Of a stretch of DNA of 64,000 bases, positions 28,201 through 36,503 are shown piece by piece; position 1 is the stretch's first letter; every line of letters begins with the position of its first letter. The notes under the pieces were generated by a model. It was not told the origin of the DNA. It saw nothing but the letters and a program-made list of their open reading frames with translations, and made no database searches. Source of the stretch: an uncultured Gardnerella sp. (GTDB taxonomy: Bacteria > Actinomycetota > Actinomycetes > Actinomycetales > Bifidobacteriaceae). The stretch is taken from the NCBI GenBank assembly GCA_947289115.1, contig CAMYPG010000002.1, positions 34,877 to 98,876 of the forward strand, given 5' to 3'. Position numbers and translations under genes: made by a program.

Positions 28201-30990
28201 AGCGCTCCGAATTAAAATCTCCTCAAGTGCGCGCTTAACCGAGTCAGGCAGCGTGCACTTCCATTGCGCCCACTTAGCAACCTCTGGGTGCTGCGGCGCA
28301 TGTGCGTTAGTCAAGTCAACGCTTTGCTGATGGCGCTCAAACTCGCTCTCGCTAGTGTACTCAAGCGCGCAAAGCTCACTTATAGCACTCGCACTGCCAC
28401 CAGCTTGGCGAATCGCGTCAAAAGCAATCTCCTTGCCGCGGTATGGCACTTGCGCTTTAAGAAGCAACCTGTAGCAATCGCCAATCTTAGGGTCTTGCGC
28501 AATTTGCAAACCGCCGTCAACAATTATGCGCACGCAATCGCCAACAGGCACATTGCGCACGGAAACAGTAAGACTTAGCGTAGATTCTTCGCCTTCATAT
28601 GAAACTTCTACAGCCTTAGATTCAAGCTGATTTTCCCCAACAAAAACGCGAACGCGCGAAAAGTCTGGGCAAGCAACGCCTCTAAACACCACGCTCCAAT
28701 CGCGCTTGGAAGGCAGCGAAGAAACGGCACTAGTGCAACCCGTTGCAGCGTTAATCACAAATTGCGTAGACGCGTTGCCGTCTCGCCAAATAAGTTCCAT
28801 GCGCGTATCGGCAGTTTTCCCAGCGCACGCGTCTTCAAAGCAGCCGTTATCTTCGCGCATCACAAACTCGCCGCAATCCCCTGGGAATGCAAGAATGCGC
28901 AAAGATCGCGGATTTTCAACGCTATTAACAAGCTCTGCCGCCTGCTCGCTACTTGCGCAATCCGCTTCGCTTGGCAAAACTTGCATTGGCACAATAGCCC
29001 CAGCGCGCGCAAACGCCGGCACGCGGTCGATTCCTCGCCAAACCTCAAATCTGCGCCCAGCACCGCCGCGCGAAACATAGCGCCTTCCGTCAAAGAAATC
29101 GTACCAATCGCCTTCTGGAAGCCAAACGGCAGTGCACCCGCGCTCAACTTGCGCGCACCCCTTGCTAACGATTGGCGCAACAACAAGCTGGCTGCCAAAA
29201 CGGTACTCGTTCGGCATCTCGTATGCTGCAGGTGTTTCTGGCGATTGCCAATACATTGGCTCTACGATTGGTCTGCCATCAACCGCCGCGCGATAATTCA
29301 TCGTATATAAATAAGGCATCAATTGCGCGCGAAGTCGCAGCATTTTAACCATCGCGTCACGAGTTTCACGAGGGAAGTTCCACGGCTCCTTGCCTGCAAA
29401 CGGCGAGCAGCTGGAGTGAAGGCGATTAATCGGGCTAAACGCGCCAAACGCATACCAGCGCGCCTCCAGCTCATCGCATCGCACGCCAAGCATGTGTCCG
29501 CCAATATCGTGGCTCCACCAGCCGTAGCCAATGTTAGACGCCGTAGAAGTAAAGTAAGTTTGGAAAGCCAGCGAATCCCACGTTGTTACGCTATCTCCCG
29601 AGAATCCCACTGGGTAGCGGTGCGAGCCAGGCCCCGCGTAGCGCGAGAACGTTATCGGCCACGCGCCTCCGCGCCCCGAATCCTGGTAGTGCACGTGGTT
29701 AAGCATCCAAAGCGGATCCAAGCCAGCCTGCTTTGTAACTCCGCCCTGCTGCCAGTCAATCCACCAGAACCCAACGCCCTCGTTCTCCATGCGCCGATGC
29801 ATGTTTAGGTATGCTCGCAAAAAGCGCGGATTTGTAAGGTCAAACTCAACTGCCTTGCCGCTTGCAGGGTCAATTCCCATATCGCGCGCAACTTGCGCAT
29901 AGTCTTCTTCAAACGCGCGCACGCCGTCTCTCGGGTGCAAATTAAGCGTTGCAGAAAGCCCTTCGCTGGCAAGTTGGCGCAAAAACGCGCGATGATCTGG
30001 GAACAAATCACGGTTCCACGTGTAGCCAGTCCATCCCGAACCATACTTTGGGTCCACATCCGTCACGTGCCAATCCATGTCGATTACTGCCGTGGAGAAC
30101 GGTATTCCTTCGCGCTTAAATCGGCTCATCAGCTGCAAATATTCGTCTTGGCTGTACCTGTAGTATCTGCTCCACCAGTTGCTTAGCGCAAATCGCGGAA
30201 GAAGCGGCTGCGCGCCCGTAAGCTTGTAAAAGTCGCGAATTGCGCCTATATAGTTGTGACCGTAGCCAAAGAAGTATAGGTCTTTAGAGTTTGATTTAGA
30301 TGATTCGGCAGAGTTTTCCCCAGACACACTGCCATCCGCCTTTTCACGCGGCTCCACCCATGCCCCGTATGGGTTTTCTTTTCCATCAACAGCAGCCGCA
30401 TACGCGATTTTTGCCGAGCGCGAATCGTCTAACACTGCCCACCCGTCGCGAGATATTACGCCCGTTCCAAGCTTAACGGCTCCATCCGCCTCGTCCACTG
30501 TTCGCGCTGTGCCGAGCAAATTGCCGTGGCACTCGTCGCCGTAATGCCACGTGTTGAATTGCGAGCCTGGCACTCCGCGCACAACAATGCTCAAGCCCTC
30601 TTTGCTAAACGGCTGCTGGTTGTACGTGATCAGTAGTTTTTCGGTTTCGACTTCTATCCAGTCATTTTCCAAGTTTTTTACACTATATTTTGGATTAAAA
30701 GCGCGCGATGCCTCATCTTCGGTTGCTTGCGATTTTTCCGCGGCAATCTGCGTGCCGGCCTCGAAGTTTCGTCTTACAACTGTTTGCGTAGGAGCGTCTA
30801 CAAATTCGCCGTTTTCGCTCCACTCAAGGCGCACAAGCGAATCCGTGATTAAAGTGATTCGCCAATTTTTGCCGCTTATAACCTGCGACTCTTTGGCTTT
30901 AGACAGCGGATTTTTAGCGTAATCGTAAAAAATGTGTGCGTCTTGCACATCCTGTGTTCCACGCGCTTCACGCGCATCTTGTAAAGTCAT
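28189..30990 (-). CDS. GH31 family glycoside hydrolase (alpha-glucosidase/alpha-xylosidase-like)
   Basis: Hydrolyses alpha-linked oligosaccharides; 933 residues, cytoplasmic since there is no signal peptide. The N-terminal beta-sandwich is about 1-260. The barrel begins at WWSRYYRYSQDEY and includes VIDMDWHVTD. By position the nucleophile is Asp412 in FWWIDWQQGG and the acid/base Asp466 in GFSGDSVTTWDSL, 54 residues later as in the family. The usual DMNE after the nucleophile is replaced by DWQQ, so substrate assignment is uncertain. It is the last gene of a binding protein-permease-permease-GH31 operon, 15 bp after the second permease, so it probably acts on the imported sugar. Its final seven codons (IRSAELA) and stop come from a repeat module shared with other loci. 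Confidence 0.85.
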   Translation of the reverse strand: MTLQDAREARGTQDVQDAHIFYDYAKNPLSKAKESQVISGKNWRITLITDSLVRLEWSENGEFVDAPTQTVVRRNFEAGTQIAAEKSQATEDEASRAFNPKYSVKNLENDWIEVETEKLLITYNQQPFSKEGLSIVVRGVPGSQFNTWHYGDECHGNLLGTARTVDEADGAVKLGTGVISRDGWAVLDDSRSAKIAYAAAVDGKENPYGAWVEPREKADGSVSGENSAESSKSNSKDLYFFGYGHNYIGAIRDFYKLTGAQPLLPRFALSNWWSRYYRYSQDEYLQLMSRFKREGIPFSTAVIDMDWHVTDVDPKYGSGWTGYTWNRDLFPDHRAFLRQLASEGLSATLNLHPRDGVRAFEEDYAQVARDMGIDPASGKAVEFDLTNPRFLRAYLNMHRRMENEGVGFWWIDWQQGGVTKQAGLDPLWMLNHVHYQDSGRGGAWPITFSRYAGPGSHRYPVGFSGDSVTTWDSLAFQTYFTSTASNIGYGWWSHDIGGHMLGVRCDELEARWYAFGAFSPINRLHSSCSPFAGKEPWNFPRETRDAMVKMLRLRAQLMPYLYTMNYRAAVDGRPIVEPMYWQSPETPAAYEMPNEYRFGSQLVVAPIVSKGCAQVERGCTAVWLPEGDWYDFFDGRRYVSRGGAGRRFEVWRGIDRVPAFARAGAIVPMQVLPSEADCASSEQAAELVNSVENPRSLRILAFPGDCGEFVMREDNGCFEDACAGKTADTRMELIWRDGNASTQFVINAATGCTSAVSSLPSKRDWSVVFRGVACPDFSRVRVFVGENQLESKAVEVSYEGEESTLSLTVSVRNVPVGDCVRIIVDGGLQIAQDPKIGDCYRLLLKAQVPYRGKEIAFDAIRQAGGSASAISELCALEYTSESEFERHQQSVDLTNAHAPQHPEVAKWAQWKCTLPDSVKRALEEILIRSAELA

Positions 30991-31005
30991 TCGACCCGCC
31001 CTTTT

Positions 31006-31839
31006 CTACTTACCGCTGCCGGTTGAAATTCCAGCAATAAACTGCTTCTGGAACACCAAGTACACTACTACTACAGGAATAATAGCAAGCGATGCCGCAG
31101 CAAACAAACCGCCGTAGTCAGTTCCAAATCTTCCGCTAAACGTCTTCAATCCAACTGCAAGAAGCTGCTTTTTCTCGTCTGTAATCATAAGGAATGGCCA
31201 CAAATAGTCTTCCCAATTCCACAAGAACGTAAATATCGCGAGCGCAGCAATAGTATTGTGGCTCATTGGCAGAATTATTCTGTGGAATATTCTAGAATCC
31301 GAAGCTCCATCTAGTTTTGCTGCTTCAATCAATTCGTCGGATATTCCGCTTATTGATTGTCGGAATAAGAAGATTCCAAATGCGCTTATTAAGCCTGGAA
31401 CTATAAGCGCGCGATACGTGTCTTGCCAACCAAAGCTAGTCATCATGTCGTATTGAGGAATAATTGTTACTGCCCACGGTACCATCATCGTGCTTATTAC
31501 TATTCCAAAAAGCAGATTTCTGCCACGGAATCTCATTTTTGCAAACACATATCCAAGAACGGCACTCGTGTAAATGGCTATTACCGTTTTAACTACCGAT
31601 ATAAACAATGAGTTAAAGAATAGCCTCAAAAAGTCGAATTTCTCTTGAATCCCAACGTAATTCCCAAATGTGCTTGGCTTTGGGAACAGCCCACCATCTA
31701 TGCGCACAATGTCGCTGTTTGGAGCAAAGGAAGATACAAACATCCAAATAAATGGCACGATTGTTAAGCAAGACAATAAGAATAGGAATATTGTTAGAAA
31801 CCATCCAATAATGCTCTTTTTAAGATTTTGTTTTTTCAT
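31006..31839 (-). CDS. ABC sugar transporter permease (MalG type)
   Basis: 277-residue inner-membrane subunit of a carbohydrate importer with six predicted helices. The EAA loop that contacts the ATPase is seen in ELIEAAKLDGASDSRIFHRIILP. Its start overlaps the end of the preceding permease gene by 4 bp (ATGA), indicating coupled translation. It is third in the operon ahead of GH31. No ATPase gene is present, so a shared ATPase such as MsmK is probably used. Confidence 0.93.
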   Translation of the reverse strand: MKKQNLKKSIIGWFLTIFLFLLSCLTIVPFIWMFVSSFAPNSDIVRIDGGLFPKPSTFGNYVGIQEKFDFLRLFFNSLFISVVKTVIAIYTSAVLGYVFAKMRFRGRNLLFGIVISTMMVPWAVTIIPQYDMMTSFGWQDTYRALIVPGLISAFGIFLFRQSISGISDELIEAAKLDGASDSRIFHRIILPMSHNTIAALAIFTFLWNWEDYLWPFLMITDEKKQLLAVGLKTFSGRFGTDYGGLFAAASLAIIPVVVVYLVFQKQFIAGISTGSGK

Positions 31840-32771
31840 ACTAACTCACTATCCTTAGACGCTTTAAACATTATGAATGTTAGGATTCCAGTGATTATAA
31901 ACAGAATGACGCTCATTGCAGATGCAATTCCAAAGTTATACTTTTGGAACGCTTGATCAAAAATTAGGTAGCTGATTGTGTACGTTGATGTTCCTGGGCC
32001 GCCATTGGTCATAACAAGAATCTGAACATACGCTTGAATATAGCCAATCATAGATGTGATTACTATAAAAAGTGTTGTTGGCTTTAGCAATGGAACTGTT
32101 ATTCTAAAGAATTTTTGCACGCTATTAGCGCCGTCTATTTCTGCCGCTTCGTAAACATCTTTTGGCAGATTCATTAATCCAGCCAAATATAATACCGTTG
32201 CGTAGCCAAAGTCTTTCCAAATTGTCATTATTATGATTGCTGGCATAGCCCAAGTCGAACTGTGCAACCAATTTATGTTTAAGCCTGTAACCCTATCGAT
32301 CATGCCAAACTGCGGGTCAAACATCCACATCCACACAAAGCTCACTGCCACCAACGGCGTAATTGTTGGCATGTAGAAAAGACCTCGCAGAGTATCTTTG
32401 CACTTAACAAGCTTGGAGCTTAACAACATTGCAAAACCAATGCCAAGAATAACGCGGAATACAACAGATACAAACGTAAAGATTGCGGTGTTTGCAATGG
32501 ACTTCCAGAATAACTTATCTACTAAAATCTGCTTAAAATTATCCAGCCCAACCCAATTGTATGTTCCAACAAGCGGATTCCATTCATGGAAGCTGCCTGC
32601 AAAAGCCTTATATATTGGATAGGCAAGAAAAATCACAAAATAAACAATCAGAAACACTACTGCTATATTCCGAAAGGAGAAGGTTCGAGAAAGAGCAGTG
32701 CTTATTTTTGACATACCACCATTATGTTTTCTCATTTTGCTCAAATGAGAATCCTGATTTACTTGTTTCAT
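31836..32771 (-). CDS. ABC sugar transporter permease (MalF type)
   Basis: 311 residues with six hydrophobic segments after a charged 30-residue N-terminus. The EAA motif reads DVYEAAEIDGANSVQKFFRITVPLL, followed by the TNGGPGTSTYT region typical of MalF/UgpA-type permeases. AAGGAAAA lies upstream of the ATG. It follows the binding-protein gene after 70 bp containing a 14 bp perfect palindrome, and overlaps the next permease. Confidence 0.93.
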   Translation of the reverse strand: MKQVNQDSHLSKMRKHNGGMSKISTALSRTFSFRNIAVVFLIVYFVIFLAYPIYKAFAGSFHEWNPLVGTYNWVGLDNFKQILVDKLFWKSIANTAIFTFVSVVFRVILGIGFAMLLSSKLVKCKDTLRGLFYMPTITPLVAVSFVWMWMFDPQFGMIDRVTGLNINWLHSSTWAMPAIIIMTIWKDFGYATVLYLAGLMNLPKDVYEAAEIDGANSVQKFFRITVPLLKPTTLFIVITSMIGYIQAYVQILVMTNGGPGTSTYTISYLIFDQAFQKYNFGIASAMSVILFIITGILTFIMFKASKDSELV

Positions 32772-32816
32772 GATTTTCCTTGCCTTACCTACTGAGCACA
32801 GTGATTACGATTTACA

Positions 32817-32830
32817 ACTAGTTAACTAGT
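32817..32830. other. 14 bp perfect palindrome between binding-protein and permease genes
   Basis: ACTAGTTAACTAGT is perfectly self-complementary with no spacer and lies 11 bp after the binding-protein stop codon. No T run follows. It could limit downstream expression or mark an RNA cleavage site; this is not certain. Confidence 0.4.
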
Positions 32831-32841
32831 CTGCTTTGTTT

Positions 32842-34230
32842 TTACTTGTGCTCTTTGAAGAACTCATACTTACTTTCTGCAGACGTAAACTTAGAATTCT
32901 TCATATCTTTAACCATTGTTGCTTGAGCCTCTTTGATTGCATCATCAATAGACTCACCATTTTGCATAACGTTCTGGAAAGCAGCCTTGCTACTTGTTTC
33001 CACGGTAGAAGGCGTGATCCCTGGCCAGATTAGGCGATCTGCACGCGGCTGAATCGCAGCCATTACTGGAGCCTTTAGAATCTCAGGATCGTTTTGCAAA
33101 GACTTCTTTGCTGGGAACGAGTTCAAATGCTTTACTGCCGAGCGAATAAACGCATCGTTAGCGAGAATGAACTTAATAAAGTCTTGAGCAACCTCTTGCT
33201 GATCTTTTGACTGGTGAGCGTTAATTCCTGGAGTGGATTCTCCATTGTAGCGATCGTACGCAAATGGCTTTTCTTTTGTGAATGTTGGAGTTGGGAAGAC
33301 TCCATATTCAATATTTGGGTACTTTTCTTTTAGCACACCTTCGAGCCATCCCCAGGCATAAACCATTCCAGATTGGCCGTTTCCAAAGCTTTGCGTGTAA
33401 TCCGTGCCAAAGTCGGTAGAAATGACCTTGTCTTTGTCGTACAAATTCTTCAAGAACTTCATGTTTTCACGCGTGACTTTGTTGTCAAAATTAGGCTTCT
33501 TGCCACTTTCATCAAAAGCAAGTTCACCACGCTGATAGTTCAATCCTTGATTGATTGCAGCATAAGCATCGCCGTTCACGTTAAATCCAGCCTGTTCCAT
33601 CTTGGAACCGTTCCACTTAGTGAGTTTCTTCGCCACTTCGCGCAACTCATCCCAAGTAGCAGGAATATCTGCCTCAGTTAAGCCAGCTTCCTTCCAAAGC
33701 TTCTTGTTGTAGTAGATGTTTCCCGTATTGATTACGGAATCAATGTACTTTACATTACCTTTAGCATCTTCATGCGCACTAGCCGTTGCGTAATCCGATT
33801 CCATAGCAGCCTTGTCAATCTTGTAATCGGCAGCGTATGGGCGAATAAGCTCATCTTTGGAGTTGTGAATATTGAACAAAGCTGGGCCCTTTGTTCCCTT
33901 TAGAGCAAGTGGAAGCTTTGTCCAGTAATCATCCCAAGCAACGTTCTTAGTCTTAAACTTTACATTTGGATAAATCTTTTGATAATCCTTAATCATGTCG
34001 TAAATTGGATCAGTGGACGCGTCTCCCCAGCTCCAATACTCAAGCTGGATTGGCTTTCCTTGATTTACTAAATGATTTGGGTCATACTTTAAAGCTTGAC
34101 CCATAACAGCTAGGCCTTTGTCTTTCTTTGTATCTGTTACTCCTGCTGCACCATTATTCCCACATGCGGCAAGCGTAGAAATCATGCCCAAAACTGCTAT
34201 ACAGGATATGCATATTTTTCTAATCTTCAT
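32842..34230 (-). CDS. Sugar ABC transporter substrate-binding lipoprotein (GH31 operon)
   Basis: 462-residue lipoprotein of the family 1 extracellular solute-binding group. Signal peptide MKIRKICISC...LAAC with the lipobox Cys at residue 23. Typical blocks include PIQLEYWSWGD near the mature start, the hinge-region GNIYYNKKLWKEAGL and PATWDELREVAKKL. It captures the sugar outside the cell and passes it to the two downstream permeases. AGGAAGTGGAG precedes the ATG. First gene of the operon, divergent from a LacI gene across 258 bp that contains paired operators. Confidence 0.93.
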   Translation of the reverse strand: MKIRKICISCIAVLGMISTLAACGNNGAAGVTDTKKDKGLAVMGQALKYDPNHLVNQGKPIQLEYWSWGDASTDPIYDMIKDYQKIYPNVKFKTKNVAWDDYWTKLPLALKGTKGPALFNIHNSKDELIRPYAADYKIDKAAMESDYATASAHEDAKGNVKYIDSVINTGNIYYNKKLWKEAGLTEADIPATWDELREVAKKLTKWNGSKMEQAGFNVNGDAYAAINQGLNYQRGELAFDESGKKPNFDNKVTRENMKFLKNLYDKDKVISTDFGTDYTQSFGNGQSGMVYAWGWLEGVLKEKYPNIEYGVFPTPTFTKEKPFAYDRYNGESTPGINAHQSKDQQEVAQDFIKFILANDAFIRSAVKHLNSFPAKKSLQNDPEILKAPVMAAIQPRADRLIWPGITPSTVETSSKAAFQNVMQNGESIDDAIKEAQATMVKDMKNSKFTSAESKYEFFKEHK

Positions 34231-34268
34231 TGTTACTCCACTTCCTCGTGAAATTGATGGGTAATTTT

Positions 34269-34300
34269 ATAATATTGCTTTAAGTTTGACTCGGTCAAAC
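34269..34300 (-). promoter_or_regulatory. Promoter with overlapping palindrome, GH31 transport operon
   Basis: On the minus strand a TTGACC -35 (34293-34298) and a TATTAT -10 (34269-34274) are 18 bp apart. The -35 lies inside a perfect inverted repeat, GTTTGAC-TCG-GTCAAAC (34284-34300), which differs in sequence from the two operators upstream and may bind another regulator. Confidence 0.6.
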
Positions 34301-34313
34301 ATTAAAAATGTAA

Positions 34314-34329
34314 ATGTAAAGGTTTTCAT
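34314..34329. promoter_or_regulatory. LacI-type operator 1
   Basis: ATGTAAAGGTTTTCAT, a near-palindrome with ATG.AAA / TTT.CAT half-sites. It lies upstream of the operon promoter and matches operator 2 except for the two central bases. Confidence 0.7.
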
Positions 34330-34393
34330 TTTGAATCCTTAATACTAAGCTAGTTTTGCACGAATAAATACTTTTTAGGCGGCGTGTCTAAAA

Positions 34394-34409
34394 ATGTAAA
34401 CCTTTTCAT
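34394..34409. promoter_or_regulatory. LacI-type operator 2
   Basis: ATGTAAACCTTTTCAT has the same half-sites as operator 1 with the opposite centre (CC instead of GG). The centres are exactly 80 bp apart. This copy is closest to the lacI gene and probably also controls it. Confidence 0.7.
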
Positions 34410-34488
34410 TTATGATAACTAGAAGCAGGGTGATTAAAAGAGATGCAGTTAAAAACTCTGCAGCTAAAACACTTAAAAGAGGTGCGAC

Positions 34489-35499
34489 TTGTCAAAAACT
34501 AGTATTTGCGATGTAGCAACACTGGCAGGAGTATCGATTGCAACCGTCTCCAGAACATTCGCACATCCAGAAAAAGTCTCCGCATCTACACGCGCCAAAG
34601 TCATGCGCGCAGCCGAACAAATGGATTTCACTGTTTCTAGAACCGCTGGAGAGCTTAAAACAGGCAAATCGTATCGCATAACACTACTAATTGGAAGCAG
34701 TAAAATCGAATGGTTTAGCTCAGCAATTATAGAAGGATTAAATAGCGTACTGAACAAAAATGGCTACGACCTTGTAATACACCTTTTAGAGGGAGTTGAA
34801 CAAAGAAAAAACTTCTTTAAAGAACTGCCCTTACGCGCAAACACAGACGCAATAATCGTATCGTCATTTGACATAAGCAGCAATGAGGCCGAACAATTAC
34901 AACGCATAAACGTACCAATTGTCGGAATAAACTGCACAGCTTCTAAAGTGCTTTCTGCATCAATCGGAATCGACGATGCTCTGGGCATAAAACTTGCGAT
35001 TCAACACTTAGCGACATTAGGGCATAAGCGTCTTTTATACGTGTATGAGCATTTTTGTTCATCTTTCCGCTTTAGCTCGTCAAGAAGAATCACAAGCTTT
35101 GAAAACGTGTGCAGCAATATTGATGGAATGCAAGGGAAAGTACTGCCAATAGACATAAAAGATGACCCTATAGATGCCACTCTTTCTGAGCTTTTTACAC
35201 AAGAAAATCCCCCTACTGCAATATGCTTCCACCAGGATTCAACAGCAATGCCGTTCTTGTTTAGATTACAAAAATTAGGAATTCGCGTGCCTGAAGATCT
35301 ATCAATTACAGGATTCGACAATGGCACTTATGCAAAAGAGGCTGGACTAACCACCATTCGTCAAAATCCTAAAACAATGGCAGAGCAGGCTGGGAATATT
35401 GCGATATCCCTTATAGAAGGTAAACCCGTAGCGCGAAGGCATATCACAGCTCCAGTGCAGCTTATTATAAGAAATTCTACGGCTGCGCCTAAAGACTAA
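34489..35499 (+). CDS. LacI-family transcriptional regulator (GH31 operon)
   Basis: 336 residues starting at a TTG codon with AAGAGGTG about 6 nt upstream; no in-frame ATG fits. The DNA-binding head is residues 4-50 (SICDVATLAGVSIATVSRTF), and the hinge segment reads FTVSRTAGELKTGKS instead of the common PN..AR form. The periplasmic-binding-like ligand domain follows, ending LSITGFDNGTYAKEAGLTTIRQ. It is divergent from the transporter-GH31 operon, so it is very likely its sugar-responsive repressor. It resembles the regulator at 53.4 kb throughout (for example WFSxxIxxGLN, FDxxxxE), suggesting duplication. The stop overlaps that of the convergent TraX-like gene. Confidence 0.92.
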   Translation: MSKTSICDVATLAGVSIATVSRTFAHPEKVSASTRAKVMRAAEQMDFTVSRTAGELKTGKSYRITLLIGSSKIEWFSSAIIEGLNSVLNKNGYDLVIHLLEGVEQRKNFFKELPLRANTDAIIVSSFDISSNEAEQLQRINVPIVGINCTASKVLSASIGIDDALGIKLAIQHLATLGHKRLLYVYEHFCSSFRFSSSRRITSFENVCSNIDGMQGKVLPIDIKDDPIDATLSELFTQENPPTAICFHQDSTAMPFLFRLQKLGIRVPEDLSITGFDNGTYAKEAGLTTIRQNPKTMAEQAGNIAISLIEGKPVARRHITAPVQLIIRNSTAAPKD

Positions 35500-36269
35500 A
35501 GCAAAATCGTGAATGCGCTTGCGATTACAAGCATCAGCGGATACCACGCATACATAAGCCAGCGGAATTGCTTAGTTTGCTTAGGTCCGTCGCCATACGG
35601 ACTGCGATAGTGCAGCACAGCCACGCCAACTCCTGGCGCCAAAAGCGACATAGCGCCGAAAGCGCCAGCAATCAGCTCCATGCGAATCTCGTGGTTTTCT
35701 AGGAATCTAAAGATAAGAACAAATCCTAAAAGTAAAGCTCCGCCCCAAAAAATATTCTGCCTAAAGCCAACTTTTCCGAAAAGATTCCACAATATTCCTG
35801 CAACCAGGATTACTGCGATTGACGCAACTTTTTGAGCGCCTTTAAAACGCGCGCGAACCATGTCGATTCCCGAAAGCACAAAAAGCGCAATAACAAGCCC
35901 AAACACTGGATTTTGCGAGCGCATATCGAAAGCGCAGCCAAAGGTTGTAAAGTCGTACGGGACCTCGCAAATAAGCGCCAATATAAGCAGCCGAAACGTA
36001 TAAAGGTTGAGGTTATGCGTGTTTTGATATCCGCGAACAAGCAGCCACGCATACCACGGCAGAGCCGACCAGCTTATAACTTCGCACACTACGGCAGCAG
36101 TGAGGCTCCACATGTTGGAGTTGGAAAGACCGCCAAAAAGGTGCGGAATCACGGTTGTTCCGAACGCACTGAGCATCATCATTACAGCGCCGAGCAGCTT
36201 GAACTTTTTGAGCGTAATACCCATTTTTATGTTCTTGTCTGCGCGAATCTTTGGTTTTAGCGCGTCCAT
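35496..36269 (-). CDS. TraX-like membrane protein
   Basis: 257-residue integral membrane protein with about eight hydrophobic segments. The block LLILALICEVPYDFTTFG resembles the conserved (E)xPFD motif of the TraX family, named after the F-plasmid pilin acetylase. Chromosomal homologues are common in Gram-positive bacteria and their role is unknown, so plasmid transfer should not be inferred. Its 3' end overlaps the convergent lacI stop codon by two to three bases. A truncated palindromic repeat lies just upstream. Confidence 0.72.
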   Translation of the reverse strand: MDALKPKIRADKNIKMGITLKKFKLLGAVMMMLSAFGTTVIPHLFGGLSNSNMWSLTAAVVCEVISWSALPWYAWLLVRGYQNTHNLNLYTFRLLILALICEVPYDFTTFGCAFDMRSQNPVFGLVIALFVLSGIDMVRARFKGAQKVASIAVILVAGILWNLFGKVGFRQNIFWGGALLLGFVLIFRFLENHEIRMELIAGAFGAMSLLAPGVGVAVLHYRSPYGDGPKQTKQFRWLMYAWYPLMLVIASAFTILL

Positions 36270-36335
36270 AATTCACCCCTTGCTAGCACTCGTTGCGTTA
36301 AGTGCGTATATAAGTACGTATATTACATCAAGTGA

Positions 36336-36371
36336 GGTAGAGATTCGAGATTTTTCGCACTGAATGAGATG
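36336..36371 (+). repeat. Two-hairpin repeat element, truncated copy 3
   Basis: Only the first 36 bases ('ggtagagattcgagattttt...gaatgagatg') match copies 1 and 2. The sequence then switches abruptly to a palindromic module ('tttcgctcgcgcggtctaag'). The sharp junction suggests recombination between repeat modules. Confidence 0.7.
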
Positions 36372-36503
36372 TTTCGCTCGCGCGGTCTAAGCGCGCTCAC
36401 GTCTTCGCCGCACGTAAAGTCCACTGGACTTTACATTTGAGCCAAATCACGCTTTGAAGGAGCTTGAAATGCGTTATGCAATTTCAAGCTCAGTCAAAGC
36501 GCT
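36372..36503. repeat. Palindromic repeat cluster at the 3' end of the GH13 gene
   Basis: Contains a palindrome at 36413-36434 (GTAAAGTCCA / TGGACTTTAC) and a second, GAGCTTGAAAT...ATTTCAAGCTC, at 36460-36491. The region 36413-36502 is the inverted counterpart of 58960-59048. It directly abuts the stop codon of the GH13 alpha-glucosidase gene. Confidence 0.75.

Noticed and set aside
32398..32773. Small plus-strand open frames opposite the permease genes
   Set aside because: They have no start signals or family features and overlap well-supported permeases.
35496..36269. TraX-like gene considered as evidence for a conjugative element
   Set aside because: No relaxase, type IV secretion, integrase or attachment sites are present, and chromosomal TraX-like proteins are common.
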